In this document: in pieces, positions 1 through 11,404 of the stretch | Numbering within the stretch: the first letter of the stretch is position 1 | How the letters are laid out: each line of letters starts with the position of its first letter | Assembly (NCBI GenBank): GCA_965644295.1 | Contig: CBFFRP010000263.1 | Span: forward strand, 434,001-498,000 | DNA length: 64,000 nt | Direction of reading: 5' to 3' | Source: Paraphysomonas bandaiensis | Lineage: Eukaryota; Chrysophyceae | Notes under the pieces: generated by a model | Database searches by the model: none | Told to the model about the DNA's origin: nothing | The model's input: only the letters and a program-made list of their open reading frames with translations | Position numbers and translations under genes: made by a program

Positions 1-711
1 TAATCTGCGCGCGAAAGTACAAAGCTGAGAATTATAAATTATAATCAATGTCTCTTATCATTCATCAATATCATGTTGTCTCCACTACCACTCATTTCTC
101 GTACGACGATCTTACATCGTCACTACAACTTGCATCGTCACAATATTCCGTTTTACCGCTATGTGCTTATCGTCATTCATTCTCACAATACGATTAACAA
201 GACTACAACTGTATAATACAGTAATTTAAATACCTTATAACTACAGCTTTCAATTGCTCTCATATAGCAGAACTCAACAGGTCCAACAATGCTACATAAT
301 GTTGCTATATATTGCTATATAGTAACATCGTTAATCACTAGCTAAATACTTGCCTGGACTCTATTTATAGGTCTCTTTTCATTAATATCAAACCCACTGC
401 GCAGACAGGTGCTTCAGACAGCGGTATTGAGGTTGCTTGTTAAATCGTCTCGCTTCAGTTGCCTTTTATCAACAATCAAACCCTGTGCTGTTAAGTTTTG
501 CTGTTTGTAAGTTAAGAATTCATTTAAATTATATCCGTCACTCAAAGAATGCCGTAATGGTTAACTGTAGTGTGAGAACGAATATAACATGATAGTACTA
601 CTATAGTATTGTAAGGGGAATATATTGAAGCTATTACGCAGAATGACTGGTGGTTAGGATAACATGAATTTGGTGAATGATATCGATTATAATTTATAAT
701 TTTCAGCATTG
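1..711. other. AT-rich intergenic DNA with an inverted repeat
   Basis: No gene is visible. About 35 bases near 26-62 (an AATTATAAATTATAATC core followed by ATCATTCA) recur in inverse orientation near 668-705, so this may be a roughly 680-bp non-autonomous element with inverted ends. The copia element is inserted a few bases beyond the right arm. The arms are AT-rich, so chance contributes. Confidence 0.35.
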
Positions 712-1018
712 TATTAATTTACGCTTTTAGTTAGTGCAATATTGACTGATTGATATTATAGGAGATATAGTAAGTTTATGATGTTGTAGCCCTGTGAGTT
801 AGGAACCACGTCATTCACCAACATCAACATTCTGTTCTACAAATCATATCTTTAACAGCTACTATATTTTCAGTTTCTTTGTATACTTGTAATAGCTACT
901 CCTATACTGTAGTCATGTATATTCTGTATTTCATTGCTACATAGAATACAGGATAACTACTAGCGATTGACTTTACCAAACTTCAAGTACGCACGTAGGA
1001 GTTGGTTGTAGTTCAATA
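712..1018 (-). repeat. 3' LTR of the copia element
   Basis: This 307-bp LTR is identical to 5584-5890. The element is on the minus strand, so the left copy is the 3' LTR. It is preceded in element orientation by a polypurine tract. Confidence 0.93.
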
Positions 1019-1066
1019 CTCCCACTCAATGAACATATCAGAATATACTGTGATGAGCAAGTCTAC

Positions 1067-4000
1067 TTAGTGCGATACCATAGTGTGCACATGCTGATAG
1101 TGCAGCTTCTCGGACAAGGCTTTAGTCATCACGTCTGCTGTCATCTCTGCCGTTGGCACATGATTCAGCCTGACGATACAGCCTCCCACTTGCTCTCGAA
1201 TCCAATGATACTTGATCCGAATATGCTTGGAACGTTTATGATTTACCGGGTTCTGAGCTAGATCAATCGCACTCTTGCTGTCCATATTCAAGATTGTTGG
1301 AGACGCATTCTTACTGAGCTCAAATCCACGAATTCCGAGCTCTGTCATCACCCCTCGTATCCATACAATCTCCTGAATTGCAGCATATGCAGCCATATAT
1401 TCAGCTTCCATAGTCGACGTAGCCACTGTTGGCTGCAGTCTGGACTGCCATGCAATTGGAGCACCCCACAGATATACGATATACCCTGTAGTGGATCTGC
1501 ATGTATCCAGATCTCCGGCCCAATCTGCATCAGAGTACACACATAGAGGGTCTTCATCTGTGAAATTAGGAAATATGATACCTTGATCAACTGTATTTTC
1601 TAAATACAATAAAGTATGCAGAGCAGCTTGACATGCAGCGTACGTGGGTCTTGTGGTGAACCGGGAGAGAAGATTTACTGTATATGCCATGTCTGGTCTA
1701 GTATGCACTGCCAAATACATTAAGGCACCAATAACAGATTGATAGGGAAATGCATCAACGTATTCTCTCTGTTTTCGAGTTTCTTCCTCTTTTGCATCCT
1801 TGGACAACTTTAGGCCAGGTGGTAGAGGTGTGGTTGCCTTGCACCGTCTCTTCTTTTCTGACAACAAGTGATTGAATCTGGCCACAACATCTTTAGCATA
1901 TGCAGACTGATGTAACTTAATCTGGCCATTATGACGCTCAATGGTAAGACCTAAATAATGCTTAAGGTCCCCCATATCTTGCATGGCATATTGAGTCTTA
2001 AAGGCGCTGATGACTTCTTCAATATGACGGCTGTCAGAGCTGAGCACAATGATATCATCTACATACACAAGTATCATATGTAGGTTATCATCAGTACCCT
2101 TGAGTACAAATAAACATGGGTCAAGAACACATTGTTTATACCCCATCGCCTTTATACTGTCCTTCAGCATTGAATGCCAATTTCGAGGCGCTTGTTTTAG
2201 GCCATACAAACTCTTCAGAATCTTCAAACAACAGCCTTGTGGAATATCTATTCCTGCAGGTGGAGACATAAACACGTCTTCGTCCAGATCTGCATACGGA
2301 AATGCCGTTTCTACATCGAGTTGACGGAGTTGCAGATTGTATCGCAGAGCCAGTGCCAGTGCTAGCCTAAATGATACACCTTTAGCTACTGGGGAGAATG
2401 TCTCATTATAGTCGACTCCTTGTTCTTGAGTAAACCCTTTCGCCACAAGTCGAACTTTGAACTTCTTAATTTTTCCAAGATGGTCGCGCTTTACTTTAAA
2501 GACCAATTTAGATTTTATGATTTTTCGGTGTTTCGGCCTTCGGACAATCTTCCAGCATGTCCTTCGTTCAAGCTTGTGCACCTCCTTCCTGGTAGCTTCA
2601 ATCCAGTATGTTCTCTGTGGAGTCTTCTTTGCTTCTGCCAGCGTCTGTGGCTCTTTAATTGTGCTGTTGGAGGAATCAAGAAACAATGAGACATCGCCGA
2701 GGACACCAACGTTAACAATGTGCCGTTTTTTTCGAGGTCGTTTTTCAGTTCTGGGATTTCGATCTGCCCCACCTGTTGAAGATGCGCCCCGATTTGAGCG
2801 GTCAGGAGTCCTCTGTTCATTGTCACTGTCATTACAAGTCTGATCCAACTCATTTCGCAAACTATTAAACTTGTCGGTCTGACACTTTGTAGAGTGAGTC
2901 ATCTTTACTACATCTTTGATATGAATTGGAGTTTGCTCCTCGGTAGTATTTCCTTTCATATCTAATCTCCTATATGCAACAATGACTCCTCTTCTCTCTA
3001 TCACTCTGGTGGTAACATAACACAGGTGTCCATCAAGATGTCTGAGGCCCACCAGGTACTGATAGTCATTTACACTCTCTGCTGTTTCTGAGGTGTCGAT
3101 TTGTAGATTATCTATTTCGTCGAAATACTCCTGTGAACGCTCTGGAATTGACTCATCAAACTGTGCATTGACTGCAACAATAATAGCATTCAGGTCTGGA
3201 ATATATATTTGGTGTCCAACAGGTTGTTGACATTGTCCCATATAGTATCCAGGTTTTCCCTTTTCTTTCCACTCTTTGCGGCGCTGCTCCTTCGGCACAA
3301 TAGCCCATGCCTTGCAGCCCCAGATCTTCAAGTCACTCACATCTGGTGCGGTTCCAGTAATATACTCAAAAGGTGAGATGTATCCTTTCGTTGTCTTCGT
3401 AGGTAACCTGTTGATCAGATATACAGCATGCAAGACTGCTTTGAACCAAAATACTGATGGCATGCCACTATCGAGCAATATAGCAAGGGCCATCTCCTTC
3501 ACTGTACGATTAGTGCGTTCCGATAGCGAATTCATTTCGGGTGTGTCACGTGGAGTCCAAGTAACCTGTACAGTCCTTGTGCTGGTGGTTTCACGTAAGT
3601 ACTGCCTGACATGTTGCCCTACTAGTTCTCCTGCGCCATCTGCATGATATCGTCGTAGTTGCAATCCTTCTTTGACAAGTTGGGTCTCTACCATGTCCTT
3701 CATACACTTTAACACTTCACTCCCAGTCTTGTTTTTCAACCCATAAGCCCATACATGTTTTGCATCACTGTGCTTGAATAGTAACACATGTTTGTAGCCT
3801 TCCATCGATGGCGTGTTTAGGACTTCCATCGTATCTGCACTGAGCACCCCTCTCTCCTTTGGGTTGTTGTCTAAGTTCATCAACTGGCGTGGAGTCCTGA
3901 AGTTCTTTCTCGTGAGTTTCGATCGCATGCAGGTATTACATTTGCATATCGTTTTTTTGTGTTTTTTTCTGAAATATTTCTTGTCCAGATTTATTCCATC

Positions 4001-5584
4001 AACTAGGCCTCGGCGGTCGGACTCAGTCAGTTTATCATAGTTGACATGGCCAAGTCTTTTGTGCCATAGAATTCGCTGGTCATCAAACCCCTGCTCCTCA
4101 AGTGCTGCTGAGGATTCTTCTCCAAGCTGAAGTAAGTCTTCGAGTCGAACTGGATATAATCCATTAACACTTCTCTGTCTAATGAGTGTCTTGTTCGTAG
4201 TCTTATTTCGAATGACGACTTCATCATTATCGAACGTCACAACACAACCCCTATCTGTGATGCTCTTCATATCTACGAGGTTCTTACTTGCTTCAGGTGC
4301 GTAGTACACCTTTTTAAAGCTTCCTACATCGCCAACACTGTGTATTGACAGTTTACCTTTGTTCGCTGTGGACATCTGCCTATCAGCGCGCTGAAGGTTG
4401 GTCATGTGGTTTTTGGAGGTAAGGATCATCTTGTTGCACCCGCTGTCTAAATAAATAACATCTGACATGCTCTGTGCTAGATTCACCTCTTCTTCCACAC
4501 ATATCATCGATTCGTATCCCGCTTCATCTTCTGAATCATGTACAGACACTCGCGGTTTCTTCTTGTTCTTGTAGGGTGCCGTTTCCCTTCTAGAGTCTCG
4601 CCCCCGTTTAGAACTGACCACTGCAGCTTTAGCAGTCTTCAAGTGGAAGCAGTCTTTAGTCTGATGGCCTGGGATGTCACATATCTCACACACAGGTAGC
4701 TTTGTTTTGTTATCACCCCTGTTTCTGTGATCTCTATCTTTTCTCTGTGATCTTGTCCCCTTCATCCTCTTTATGACATGCTCTGGAGTCTTGCACTCCC
4801 TAGCAAAGTGGCCAAGTTTCTTGCACTTATTGCATCTGCCCTTTCTCTTGTGCTCTTTCCATTTACTGTCATCCACTGCTTGATTGACACTGTCTTCCCC
4901 TGAATTTTGCAACGCATGCTTGCCGAATGATGTGTTTTCATACCCTTTGATTAGGCTGCTTGCTCTTGCGTATGTCACATCGTTTGCTGTATACAGGCTG
5001 TGTGCTAGTTGGGAATATCTCTTGTCTGTGAGACCTTCCTTTAGTCGAGTGAGCTTGTCGTCTTCCGTGACTTCACGACCTAGATTCTCGAGAATCTTGG
5101 CCTGGGCTTCAACGCTGTCGACGAACTCTGCTCCTGACTGACTTGAGGTAATCTTCATTGAATTGAACTTTGTGACCTCTGCCTGTACTGTATTCTTTTC
5201 AACATTGAGAAATCTCTCTTCCAGTGCCTGTAGTAACCCTTTTGCTGTACTTCCTTCGTAGAGAGCCGCTGTTGTGCCTGCTTTTGGGTGAGCATTGCAC
5301 ACTTCCATCAGGAAGGAGTACGCGGTCTCGTTCCGGGTGTTCCAGAGTTTCTTCGCTTTGCGTAGTCGCTTCTTCTGTGCATCAGTCATATGAGCTCCCG
5401 CTGGGACTGTAGAGTCTAGATCATGAATGTGCCTTGGTTTATCCTTTGAGAGGACAAGATGAGCTCGATTGTGTCTCATGAGGAATGAGGTGAAGAACTT
5501 CTTGAATTTCTTGAAGTTCAGTTCCTCGAAGGGAGGTACCTTTGAGCCTGAGGCGACATTCGTGAAATTTCCATCCGCTGCCAT
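1067..5584 (-). CDS. Copia gag-pol polyprotein
   Basis: One unbroken frame of 1505 residues has the copia order gag, protease, integrase, reverse transcriptase, RNase H. Visible landmarks are two CCHC knuckles (CNKCKKLGHFAREC and CEICDIPGHQTKDC, about residues 250-315), the protease site YLDSG (about 380), an integrase HHCC zinc region (LWHKRLGH with CKCNTC), catalytic acidic residues in LSADTMEVL, YHADGAGE and NSLSERTNR, the reverse transcriptase box YVDDIIVLSS, and RNase H segments including YSDADWAGD. Integrase preceding RT separates it from gypsy elements. The ATG uses the last LTR base plus the first two bases of the presumed primer-binding site, leaving essentially no untranslated leader inside the internal region. 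No frameshift or stop interrupts it, so it looks functional. Confidence 0.95.
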   Translation of the reverse strand: MAADGNFTNVASGSKVPPFEELNFKKFKKFFTSFLMRHNRAHLVLSKDKPRHIHDLDSTVPAGAHMTDAQKKRLRKAKKLWNTRNETAYSFLMEVCNAHPKAGTTAALYEGSTAKGLLQALEERFLNVEKNTVQAEVTKFNSMKITSSQSGAEFVDSVEAQAKILENLGREVTEDDKLTRLKEGLTDKRYSQLAHSLYTANDVTYARASSLIKGYENTSFGKHALQNSGEDSVNQAVDDSKWKEHKRKGRCNKCKKLGHFARECKTPEHVIKRMKGTRSQRKDRDHRNRGDNKTKLPVCEICDIPGHQTKDCFHLKTAKAAVVSSKRGRDSRRETAPYKNKKKPRVSVHDSEDEAGYESMICVEEEVNLAQSMSDVIYLDSGCNKMILTSKNHMTNLQRADRQMSTANKGKLSIHSVGDVGSFKKVYYAPEASKNLVDMKSITDRGCVVTFDNDEVVIRNKTTNKTLIRQRSVNGLYPVRLEDLLQLGEESSAALEEQGFDDQRILWHKRLGHVNYDKLTESDRRGLVDGINLDKKYFRKKHKKTICKCNTCMRSKLTRKNFRTPRQLMNLDNNPKERGVLSADTMEVLNTPSMEGYKHVLLFKHSDAKHVWAYGLKNKTGSEVLKCMKDMVETQLVKEGLQLRRYHADGAGELVGQHVRQYLRETTSTRTVQVTWTPRDTPEMNSLSERTNRTVKEMALAILLDSGMPSVFWFKAVLHAVYLINRLPTKTTKGYISPFEYITGTAPDVSDLKIWGCKAWAIVPKEQRRKEWKEKGKPGYYMGQCQQPVGHQIYIPDLNAIIVAVNAQFDESIPERSQEYFDEIDNLQIDTSETAESVNDYQYLVGLRHLDGHLCYVTTRVIERRGVIVAYRRLDMKGNTTEEQTPIHIKDVVKMTHSTKCQTDKFNSLRNELDQTCNDSDNEQRTPDRSNRGASSTGGADRNPRTEKRPRKKRHIVNVGVLGDVSLFLDSSNSTIKEPQTLAEAKKTPQRTYWIEATRKEVHKLERRTCWKIVRRPKHRKIIKSKLVFKVKRDHLGKIKKFKVRLVAKGFTQEQGVDYNETFSPVAKGVSFRLALALALRYNLQLRQLDVETAFPYADLDEDVFMSPPAGIDIPQGCCLKILKSLYGLKQAPRNWHSMLKDSIKAMGYKQCVLDPCLFVLKGTDDNLHMILVYVDDIIVLSSDSRHIEEVISAFKTQYAMQDMGDLKHYLGLTIERHNGQIKLHQSAYAKDVVARFNHLLSEKKRRCKATTPLPPGLKLSKDAKEEETRKQREYVDAFPYQSVIGALMYLAVHTRPDMAYTVNLLSRFTTRPTYAACQAALHTLLYLENTVDQGIIFPNFTDEDPLCVYSDADWAGDLDTCRSTTGYIVYLWGAPIAWQSRLQPTVATSTMEAEYMAAYAAIQEIVWIRGVMTELGIRGFELSKNASPTILNMDSKSAIDLAQNPVNHKRSKHIRIKYHWIREQVGGCIVRLNHVPTAEMTADVMTKALSEKLHYQHVHTMVSH

Positions 5585-5890
5585 ATTAATTTACGCTTTT
5601 AGTTAGTGCAATATTGACTGATTGATATTATAGGAGATATAGTAAGTTTATGATGTTGTAGCCCTGTGAGTTAGGAACCACGTCATTCACCAACATCAAC
5701 ATTCTGTTCTACAAATCATATCTTTAACAGCTACTATATTTTCAGTTTCTTTGTATACTTGTAATAGCTACTCCTATACTGTAGTCATGTATATTCTGTA
5801 TTTCATTGCTACATAGAATACAGGATAACTACTAGCGATTGACTTTACCAAACTTCAAGTACGCACGTAGGAGTTGGTTGTAGTTCAATA
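5584..5890 (-). repeat. 5' LTR of the copia element
   Basis: This 307-bp LTR is identical to 712-1018. Transcription of the element should start here on the minus strand. The last LTR base (complement of 5584) is the A of the gag-pol ATG. Confidence 0.93.
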
Positions 5891-5993
5891 CATTGAGTGT
5901 AAGTTTACCTTCAGCTGTTGAGAGTTTATTCTACTGGTATTTTATTCTGTGATGAGATTCCGAACTAGTACCTTACTGTTTTTATCATCTAGT

Positions 5994-6293
5994 GAATGTC
6001 TGTTTATTAGCAATAGGCGTTTCTTCTGTAGCGTTAAATAGTAGGATAATAGAATTTGCGCTGATTAGTAATGGGTAGAGGTCTAACTAGTAGACTAGTA
6101 TTCAACTAGCCGCTATATCGGAACGGGTTTTTAACGCCTATTGCTAAATAAAAAGACATTCAATATATAGCAATAGGCGTTCAAGAGTCAGAACCAGTTT
6201 AGTAGATAGATGGACAAACTAGTCAAATAGCTAGATAACTTTTTACTGTCTAGAGTGCCTAACTCCGATTCTCTACTATTTAACGCTACGAGA
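5994..6293. repeat. Short interspersed repeat with GCAATAGGCGTT ends
   Basis: The ends of 5994-6161 are inverted: GAATGTCTGTTTATTAGC plus AATAGGCGTT on the left, and its near-complement ending AAGACATTC on the right. A second unit starts at about 6167 with the same TAGCAATAGGCGTT and runs to CTACTATTTAACGCTAC at about 6290. The same termini and subterminal GCGTTAAATAG motifs occur at 43.55-45.05 kb, 59.8 kb and, as a fragment, 13.63 kb. They are probably fragments of one long-TIR DNA transposon family. Confidence 0.7.
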
Positions 6294-6599
6294 GCTGTGA
6301 TCATTCTCCCTATATTGATAGACGTGTATGTAGTATGTAGAGAACATTCACAAGTGAAAGTAGTGAAAGTCTACGACCACCACTGGAAGGCTTAAGACTA
6401 CACATACATGTTGTGGAGTTTGCATCGGGGGCTGCATTATGTGCTCACGGCAGGCACTAGGGGGAGCAGCAACAAACCTTTCTGAGTTGGCGGTGTGGTG
6501 GCCCTCCCTTAGGCATTGTGCCAAGTGGATCGGAGATATGGGGATGAAGGTCGTTGATCTACTGTGGAGAAGCGTAGAGTCTTTTGCTGACTTGGCTAG

Positions 6600-6745
6600 T
6601 GGCAGAGAACACATGGAAGAAAGGGGATAGTTTCCAGTGGGATACGAGGGTTCCCCGGTATATCCAGCAACAGAAGAAGTGTGATGCTACAAGTGAGGCA
6701 ATCTCTGATTGAGGAGTGTGGGACTGCGCAACAGAACTAGGGCCA
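6600..6745 (+). pseudogene. Degenerate repeat fragment with conserved coding tail
   Basis: This stretch matches 59619-59766 clearly at the DNA level (shared CCGGTATATCCAGCA and GGGACTGC.CAACA). In one frame both copies end in the same short tail, M-[LV]-Q-x-R-Q followed by EE-[CR]-GTAQQ and a TAG stop. Upstream frames are broken. The family is unknown. It lies beside a long-TIR repeat at both loci and may be a remnant of an element gene. Confidence 0.45.
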
Positions 6746-6765
6746 CCAAGCACCAAGGTCAATTA

Positions 6766-8095
6766 CTATAAGTTATTGCCTTCTTCCTTATACTGAGCAA
6801 GTAGAAAATAGTATATGAATCATGAATGTCGTGAAATATAAGAAACAAACCCACATGATTGCAAGCAGTCAGATAGAAGCAACATTAGTCAATCATTTCA
6901 AATATGGAGTTGCATTTGTATAATCCGATGGAACTGTATAATACGTCTCCCAGTTTCATTATAAACATAAAACCTAGTATAGTACATAGAGTTTGTATTG
7001 CTTTTTATATGTGTAATAGCTGATATACGGACATCAATGTAAGTAGGTGAGAGGTGTTTTCAATTAACACACCCCAGTATATTTCGGAGTGAAAACTCCC
7101 AGCATGTGTCGATTCGCTAGTTATTTGATAACGAGCATGATCAATGTATCAAACTAGAATACTTATACCAACTATTTCAAAAGAAAATAAGGCAAACTTA
7201 CTGCTTATTTATATTTCATTCATTCGGAAGAACGGAACAAATTTTTCTAAATAAAGCAACAGTCTCTATAAATACCCGCTCTTGATAATGTCATCACAAT
7301 ACATTATCAACGTCTTTCACACAAAGTACAGACCGGCACCTTAATATGCAAAGCATAACCTATAAACAAGACAACTGTCAGTAAGTTTACTTTCGACTAA
7401 CAAAGAAAGTATACAGCATGATAAATGTGTGCACTCGACGTCTTCCACTGCTATGTAGCGTACTGCTGCTAATTTTCCACGTATTTTACGCTTTCAACTA
7501 ACACACAGCACAGACAGGGAAGATAGCGTGAGAGCAATAGGGTGCTTTACTCCCTCAATCATTATTGCTTTATAATTTATACCATAAGCAATTAAATATG
7601 CTTAGACATAGCTAATAAAGCGTGTGTGGGTGATATGCAGTACGGGGATGAGGTTATGAATTTACCTGAAGGTTTAACCTCCACACTAGCAAAAGTGGAT
7701 AGCACATACTCGTGTATCCTGCGGCATTTCGTACTTGCAAACGACGTCACATCTTTGTGGAAGTAGTAACACAACAGTGTCCTCCAGAGGGACTTCTCTG
7801 TTGCATTATATGACAGAGAAAGATGACTGCAACACCATATCAACGATGATAAGTGATTATTATTGCAATATCAGTTCATATTGATGCAACATTACAACAC
7901 CATACATAACACACGTTGCATAGTGAAATTATGAATTGATGTGATGATTGTTACTGTGTCTTGTGTGTGGTCTCGTCCACACATTCATAACACAATCAAT
8001 CATATCCACACATTTTCAAATCCTCAATATTATAAACCATCATATTTTAAATACATTTATATATTCTAAATAATTCATAGTCTTACAAGTCGATA
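6766..8095. other. Intergenic, no gene seen
   Basis: Only short open frames without family resemblance occur. The region is AT-rich with no clear repeat. Confidence 0.5.
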
Positions 8096-8166
8096 TCCCG
8101 ATTAGTCCAGTGGTTAGGATATAGCCCTCTCAAGGCTGAGACCCGGGTTCAATTCCCGGATCGGGA
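8096..8166 (+). tRNA. tRNA-Glu(CUC)
   Basis: The 71-nt cloverleaf has acceptor TCCCGAT/ATCGGGA, a D-arm with AGTGGTTAGGA, anticodon loop CTCTCAA (anticodon CTC) and the T-loop core GGTTCAATTCC. A T-run at 8170-8176 can terminate RNA polymerase III. No intron is present, and CCA is not encoded. Confidence 0.95.
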
Positions 8167-8247
8167 AATATTTTTTTCTATTGCTATGATGTATATAGGA
8201 AGGTATTTTTTTTGACATGTAAAAAAAAAGTGTCGACAAAAAGCTTC

Positions 8248-8318
8248 GAACCTGCCAGGACTCGAACCTGGATCACAGCCTCCGGAGGGCTATACCTTAT
8301 CCATTAGGCCACAGGTCC
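8248..8318 (-). tRNA. tRNA-Arg(CCG)
   Basis: The minus-strand cloverleaf has acceptor GGACCTG/CAGGTTC, anticodon loop CTCCGGA (anticodon CCG) and T-arm GGTTCGAGTCC. The A-run at 8221-8229 supplies the T terminator. Together with tRNA-Glu it forms a convergent pair separated by 81 bp. Confidence 0.95.
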
Positions 8319-9388
8319 TAAGTATCATAATAGTGATATAAAATATGTGATATATAAAGGTTATTTTAGATTTGTTAATAGTCCTTATGGACTCGTGAAG
8401 TGTCCGTCAAGTGGACATCATCTCATTAAGATAAAGGTGACTGGTGTAGGATTGAGGTGACTGGTGTAGGATAAAGATGACAATCTGTGTTATCAGTGAT
8501 ATATGAAGGATATCTACAAAGTCTTAACGTTGCAGGATATATAAGACACATCAGTGTGTCCACTTATATTAAAATGAGGATGTTGTTGTACGTAACGACC
8601 AGTCGATGTTGTAGGATGCTTCATATCCTCTGATTTTAAAGCTGTTGGAGATAAGAATGTCCTTTAAACTGATTTATTTACATTGTTGATATGCTACTTC
8701 TTGATGGTTTCATTTAGTTCATTCTATTGCATCGAAATTAAACTTCGTGAATTATAAATTCCTTACATATATTCATGCTGCATGGAAACTACGGATTGTC
8801 AAGAATATTGAAATATGAAAGTTTACATCTGTAATGTAGCCACATTCCGAGAGGTGTTAATGAACAGTGCCCCCTTCGAGTATTGTATATAGCATTGTAT
8901 AATATATCGAGAATCCATAATCTAACAGGATATATTTGTAATGTCACATGAAATTGTAATTTCTTCATTGTTTTCTCTCTATGCACGCTACTGACTTTAC
9001 TTAAGGACGTTCATCTGATGACTTCAAGAATTTGCACACAACCACTCTACTTTTTTAGGATGAATAATGTGAAAGTTTTACGTCAATACACCATTCAGAA
9101 TTGAGTATTCCCAGTTGGATATGAGTACATGTTGTGCATTAGTATTAGTAAACTATAGCCATTTCTGTTGCGTGTAATACGCGCTACTTATAGATAAATA
9201 ATTCGTGCTCGTAAGCACGTATGTACTAGTAACAATTCGTATTCGTTTATTAAAATACTACTTACGATTACACACTACATACTAGGACAACATTACATAC
9301 TATTCCGGTATCCAAGCACTGTTCAAATGTTGCTTGTTCCCTCTAGGAAAGAAATGAGAAATATTTTAACAAGTGTGACAGAAGCAGT
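8319..9388. other. Intergenic, no gene seen
   Basis: A short tandem repeat near 8428-8478 contains GGTGACTGGTGTAGGAT twice. Otherwise the region is AT-rich without recognisable coding content. Confidence 0.5.
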
Positions 9389-10891
9389 CTAGCCTCCTTC
9401 AGGGGTTATACTAATTGTCTCACCCATCTCAATCTTGACTCCTTTCCTGATCTCACCCCATCCAATCAGTCTCCAGTGTTTATCGACACGTCGACTAAGG
9501 GCTATCTTCTCGGCCTCCTGGGTACACACTGGCTGTGTGAGAACTATTCTTGCAACAGGCTCGCCACTTGGTCCCTCGAGCACCTTAACGACCTTTCCAC
9601 CAGTGGCAGTGGACCCGATATTAACCATGAGCACCTCTCCCTTGGTTAGCTTTTGAACCTTTGCTTGCTTCGTTCCCTCGGAAGTTTTAACACCTAAAAG
9701 TCTGCGAAGGAGATAGAAAGATATCTCAACTTCAGTGAATACGTCAGGTAGGTGGTCACGAAGTCCGAGCACCTGCCCAACGAGGCGATCAGCACGGGTC
9801 AGTGTAGGGTCGATCTTGGTTCCCACACCAATAAGCCCACCGGGAACGGCGTATTGAAGGTCATTCTGCTCCGCATAGAGAGACATGATTCGGCTGTATA
9901 TGGGTGTGCAGGTCATGTTGCCATTGATGTCCTTGTTGACAATCCCTGGACGAACTTCAATTTCATCGCCAACACGAAGAATACCCTGAAGAATAGAGCC
10001 ACCAGCAACACCTCCCTTAAGAGACTGTACGTCCTCCCCGGGTTTATTCACATCAAAAGATCGGATGACAATAAGTCGGGGCAGACCAATGAAATTTCTG
10101 GCAGGCACTGGTATGTAGCGAGCGATATACTCACACACCATATCAATGTTGTAGCGCAACACAGCGGAGATGGGTATCACCGGAGCACTGTCTGCGACTG
10201 TTCCTGCGACAAACTTCTTAATCTGATCGTGCTGAGCCTCTGCTTGCTCCTGCTTGACCAGATCAACCTTATTCTGCAGAATTATAATGTGTGGTAGCTT
10301 CATGATCTCTACAGCAGCCAAATGCTCAGATGTCTGAGGTTGAGGACATGATTCATTTCCAGCAATTAAAAGCAGTGCAGCATCCATGACAGCGGCTCCA
10401 TTAAGCATGGTGGCCATCAATATATCATGACCGGGACAATCTACGAATGAAACATGACGCTGAACAGTCCAGGTCTTGCCCTCCTCGATAAATACATCAG
10501 CAGTCGAGCTACCTTTGGACCTATATAACCCATACTCATCCGAAGGAGCATCGGATCGATATATTTTAGCATTTGCATAACCTAACTTAATAGTGATATT
10601 TCGGATCAATTCATTCTTGAAACGAACAGTCTGCACACCAGATATGGCTTTCACAACAGTGGATTTTCCATGAGCCACATGACCGATAGTACCTATATTA
10701 ATAGTCGCTTGACGAGATATAATTTCAGGTGTCAATGCTGTTAATCTACTAGGATCTAATGTAGCTAAATCTTGGACAGCGAGATGAGGTTTTTTAATGT
10801 TTTGACTCTTGTGGTTGTCATCTATAGTGTCCTCTTTCTCTCCTTGTCCTCTTTCGTTCTTACTATCAATATCTTCATCTATACTACTCAT
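9389..10891 (-). CDS. EIF2S3: Translation initiation factor eIF2 subunit gamma
   Basis: This 500-residue single-exon GTPase carries initiator Met-tRNA to the 40S subunit as part of the eIF2 ternary complex. G1 is GHVAHGKST (70-78), G3 is DCPGHD (about 150) and G4 is NKVD (about 208). The signature [18 protein letters not shown] and [13 protein letters not shown] strings and the C-terminal beta-barrel domains are present. The N-terminal extension of about 45 residues is acidic/lysine-rich. The segment between KIY and [14 protein letters not shown] normally holds a four-cysteine zinc knuckle; here it reads [13 protein letters not shown] and has no cysteine. The start is the first in-frame ATG. 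Identification is firm. Confidence 0.97.
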   Translation of the reverse strand: MSSIDEDIDSKNERGQGEKEDTIDDNHKSQNIKKPHLAVQDLATLDPSRLTALTPEIISRQATINIGTIGHVAHGKSTVVKAISGVQTVRFKNELIRNITIKLGYANAKIYRSDAPSDEYGLYRSKGSSTADVFIEEGKTWTVQRHVSFVDCPGHDILMATMLNGAAVMDAALLLIAGNESCPQPQTSEHLAAVEIMKLPHIIILQNKVDLVKQEQAEAQHDQIKKFVAGTVADSAPVIPISAVLRYNIDMVCEYIARYIPVPARNFIGLPRLIVIRSFDVNKPGEDVQSLKGGVAGGSILQGILRVGDEIEVRPGIVNKDINGNMTCTPIYSRIMSLYAEQNDLQYAVPGGLIGVGTKIDPTLTRADRLVGQVLGLRDHLPDVFTEVEISFYLLRRLLGVKTSEGTKQAKVQKLTKGEVLMVNIGSTATGGKVVKVLEGPSGEPVARIVLTQPVCTQEAEKIALSRRVDKHWRLIGWGEIRKGVKIEMGETISITPEGG

Positions 10892-11323
10892 GTTTTAATC
10901 TATCCAATTATTAGTCTAATTACTATACATTAAATTGATGTCATTATATGGATATATGCATATATGATGCAGTTAAAGTGCTGCAGAACCACAAGCCTAA
11001 ACCAACTGTACGTACATTCCGGCATGTATATTGTACACAGTACTCCAAGCTTATATAGAAATCATCATCAGCAGGTCGAGGAACCACTTCACCAATCACA
11101 AGTACGTATTCTATTATATAATACAGTACTATGACATACTTGTGGGGAAGATACATACATATCTAGATATGTGGGATGATATACTACAACCCACTTGAAG
11201 GGTAGTATAATACGTACGTAGAAATACCAAAAAAATACATATGGAAAGGAACACGAAGGGAAGAAATGTCATAATTATACATACGTCATTTCATTTTTTT
11301 TTTTTGATTTTATAATTCATCCT

Positions 11324-11404
11324 TTGAATATACATACATACCATACATATATACATACATACAATACATTCATACATACATACATACATACATACATACA
11401 TACA
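11324..11404. repeat. CATA tetranucleotide microsatellite
   Basis: Imperfect CATA repeats lie between eIF2 gamma and the EF-hand gene, which are divergently transcribed. The rest of 10892-11567 holds no gene. Confidence 0.85.

Larger units (their letters stand above)
712..5890 (-). mobile_element. Intact Ty1/copia LTR retrotransposon
   Basis: Two 307-bp direct repeats (712-1018 and 5584-5890) are base-for-base identical. They begin TATT and end AATA and enclose one gag-pol reading frame. The 5-bp target duplication CATTG lies at 707-711 and 5891-5895. Read on the minus strand, the purine-rich stretch GAGTGGGAG (complement of 1019-1027) abuts the 3' LTR as a polypurine tract. TGGCAGCGGATGG follows the 5' LTR directly and fits a primer-binding site. 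Identical LTRs and an unbroken frame indicate a recent, possibly active insertion. Confidence 0.95.
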
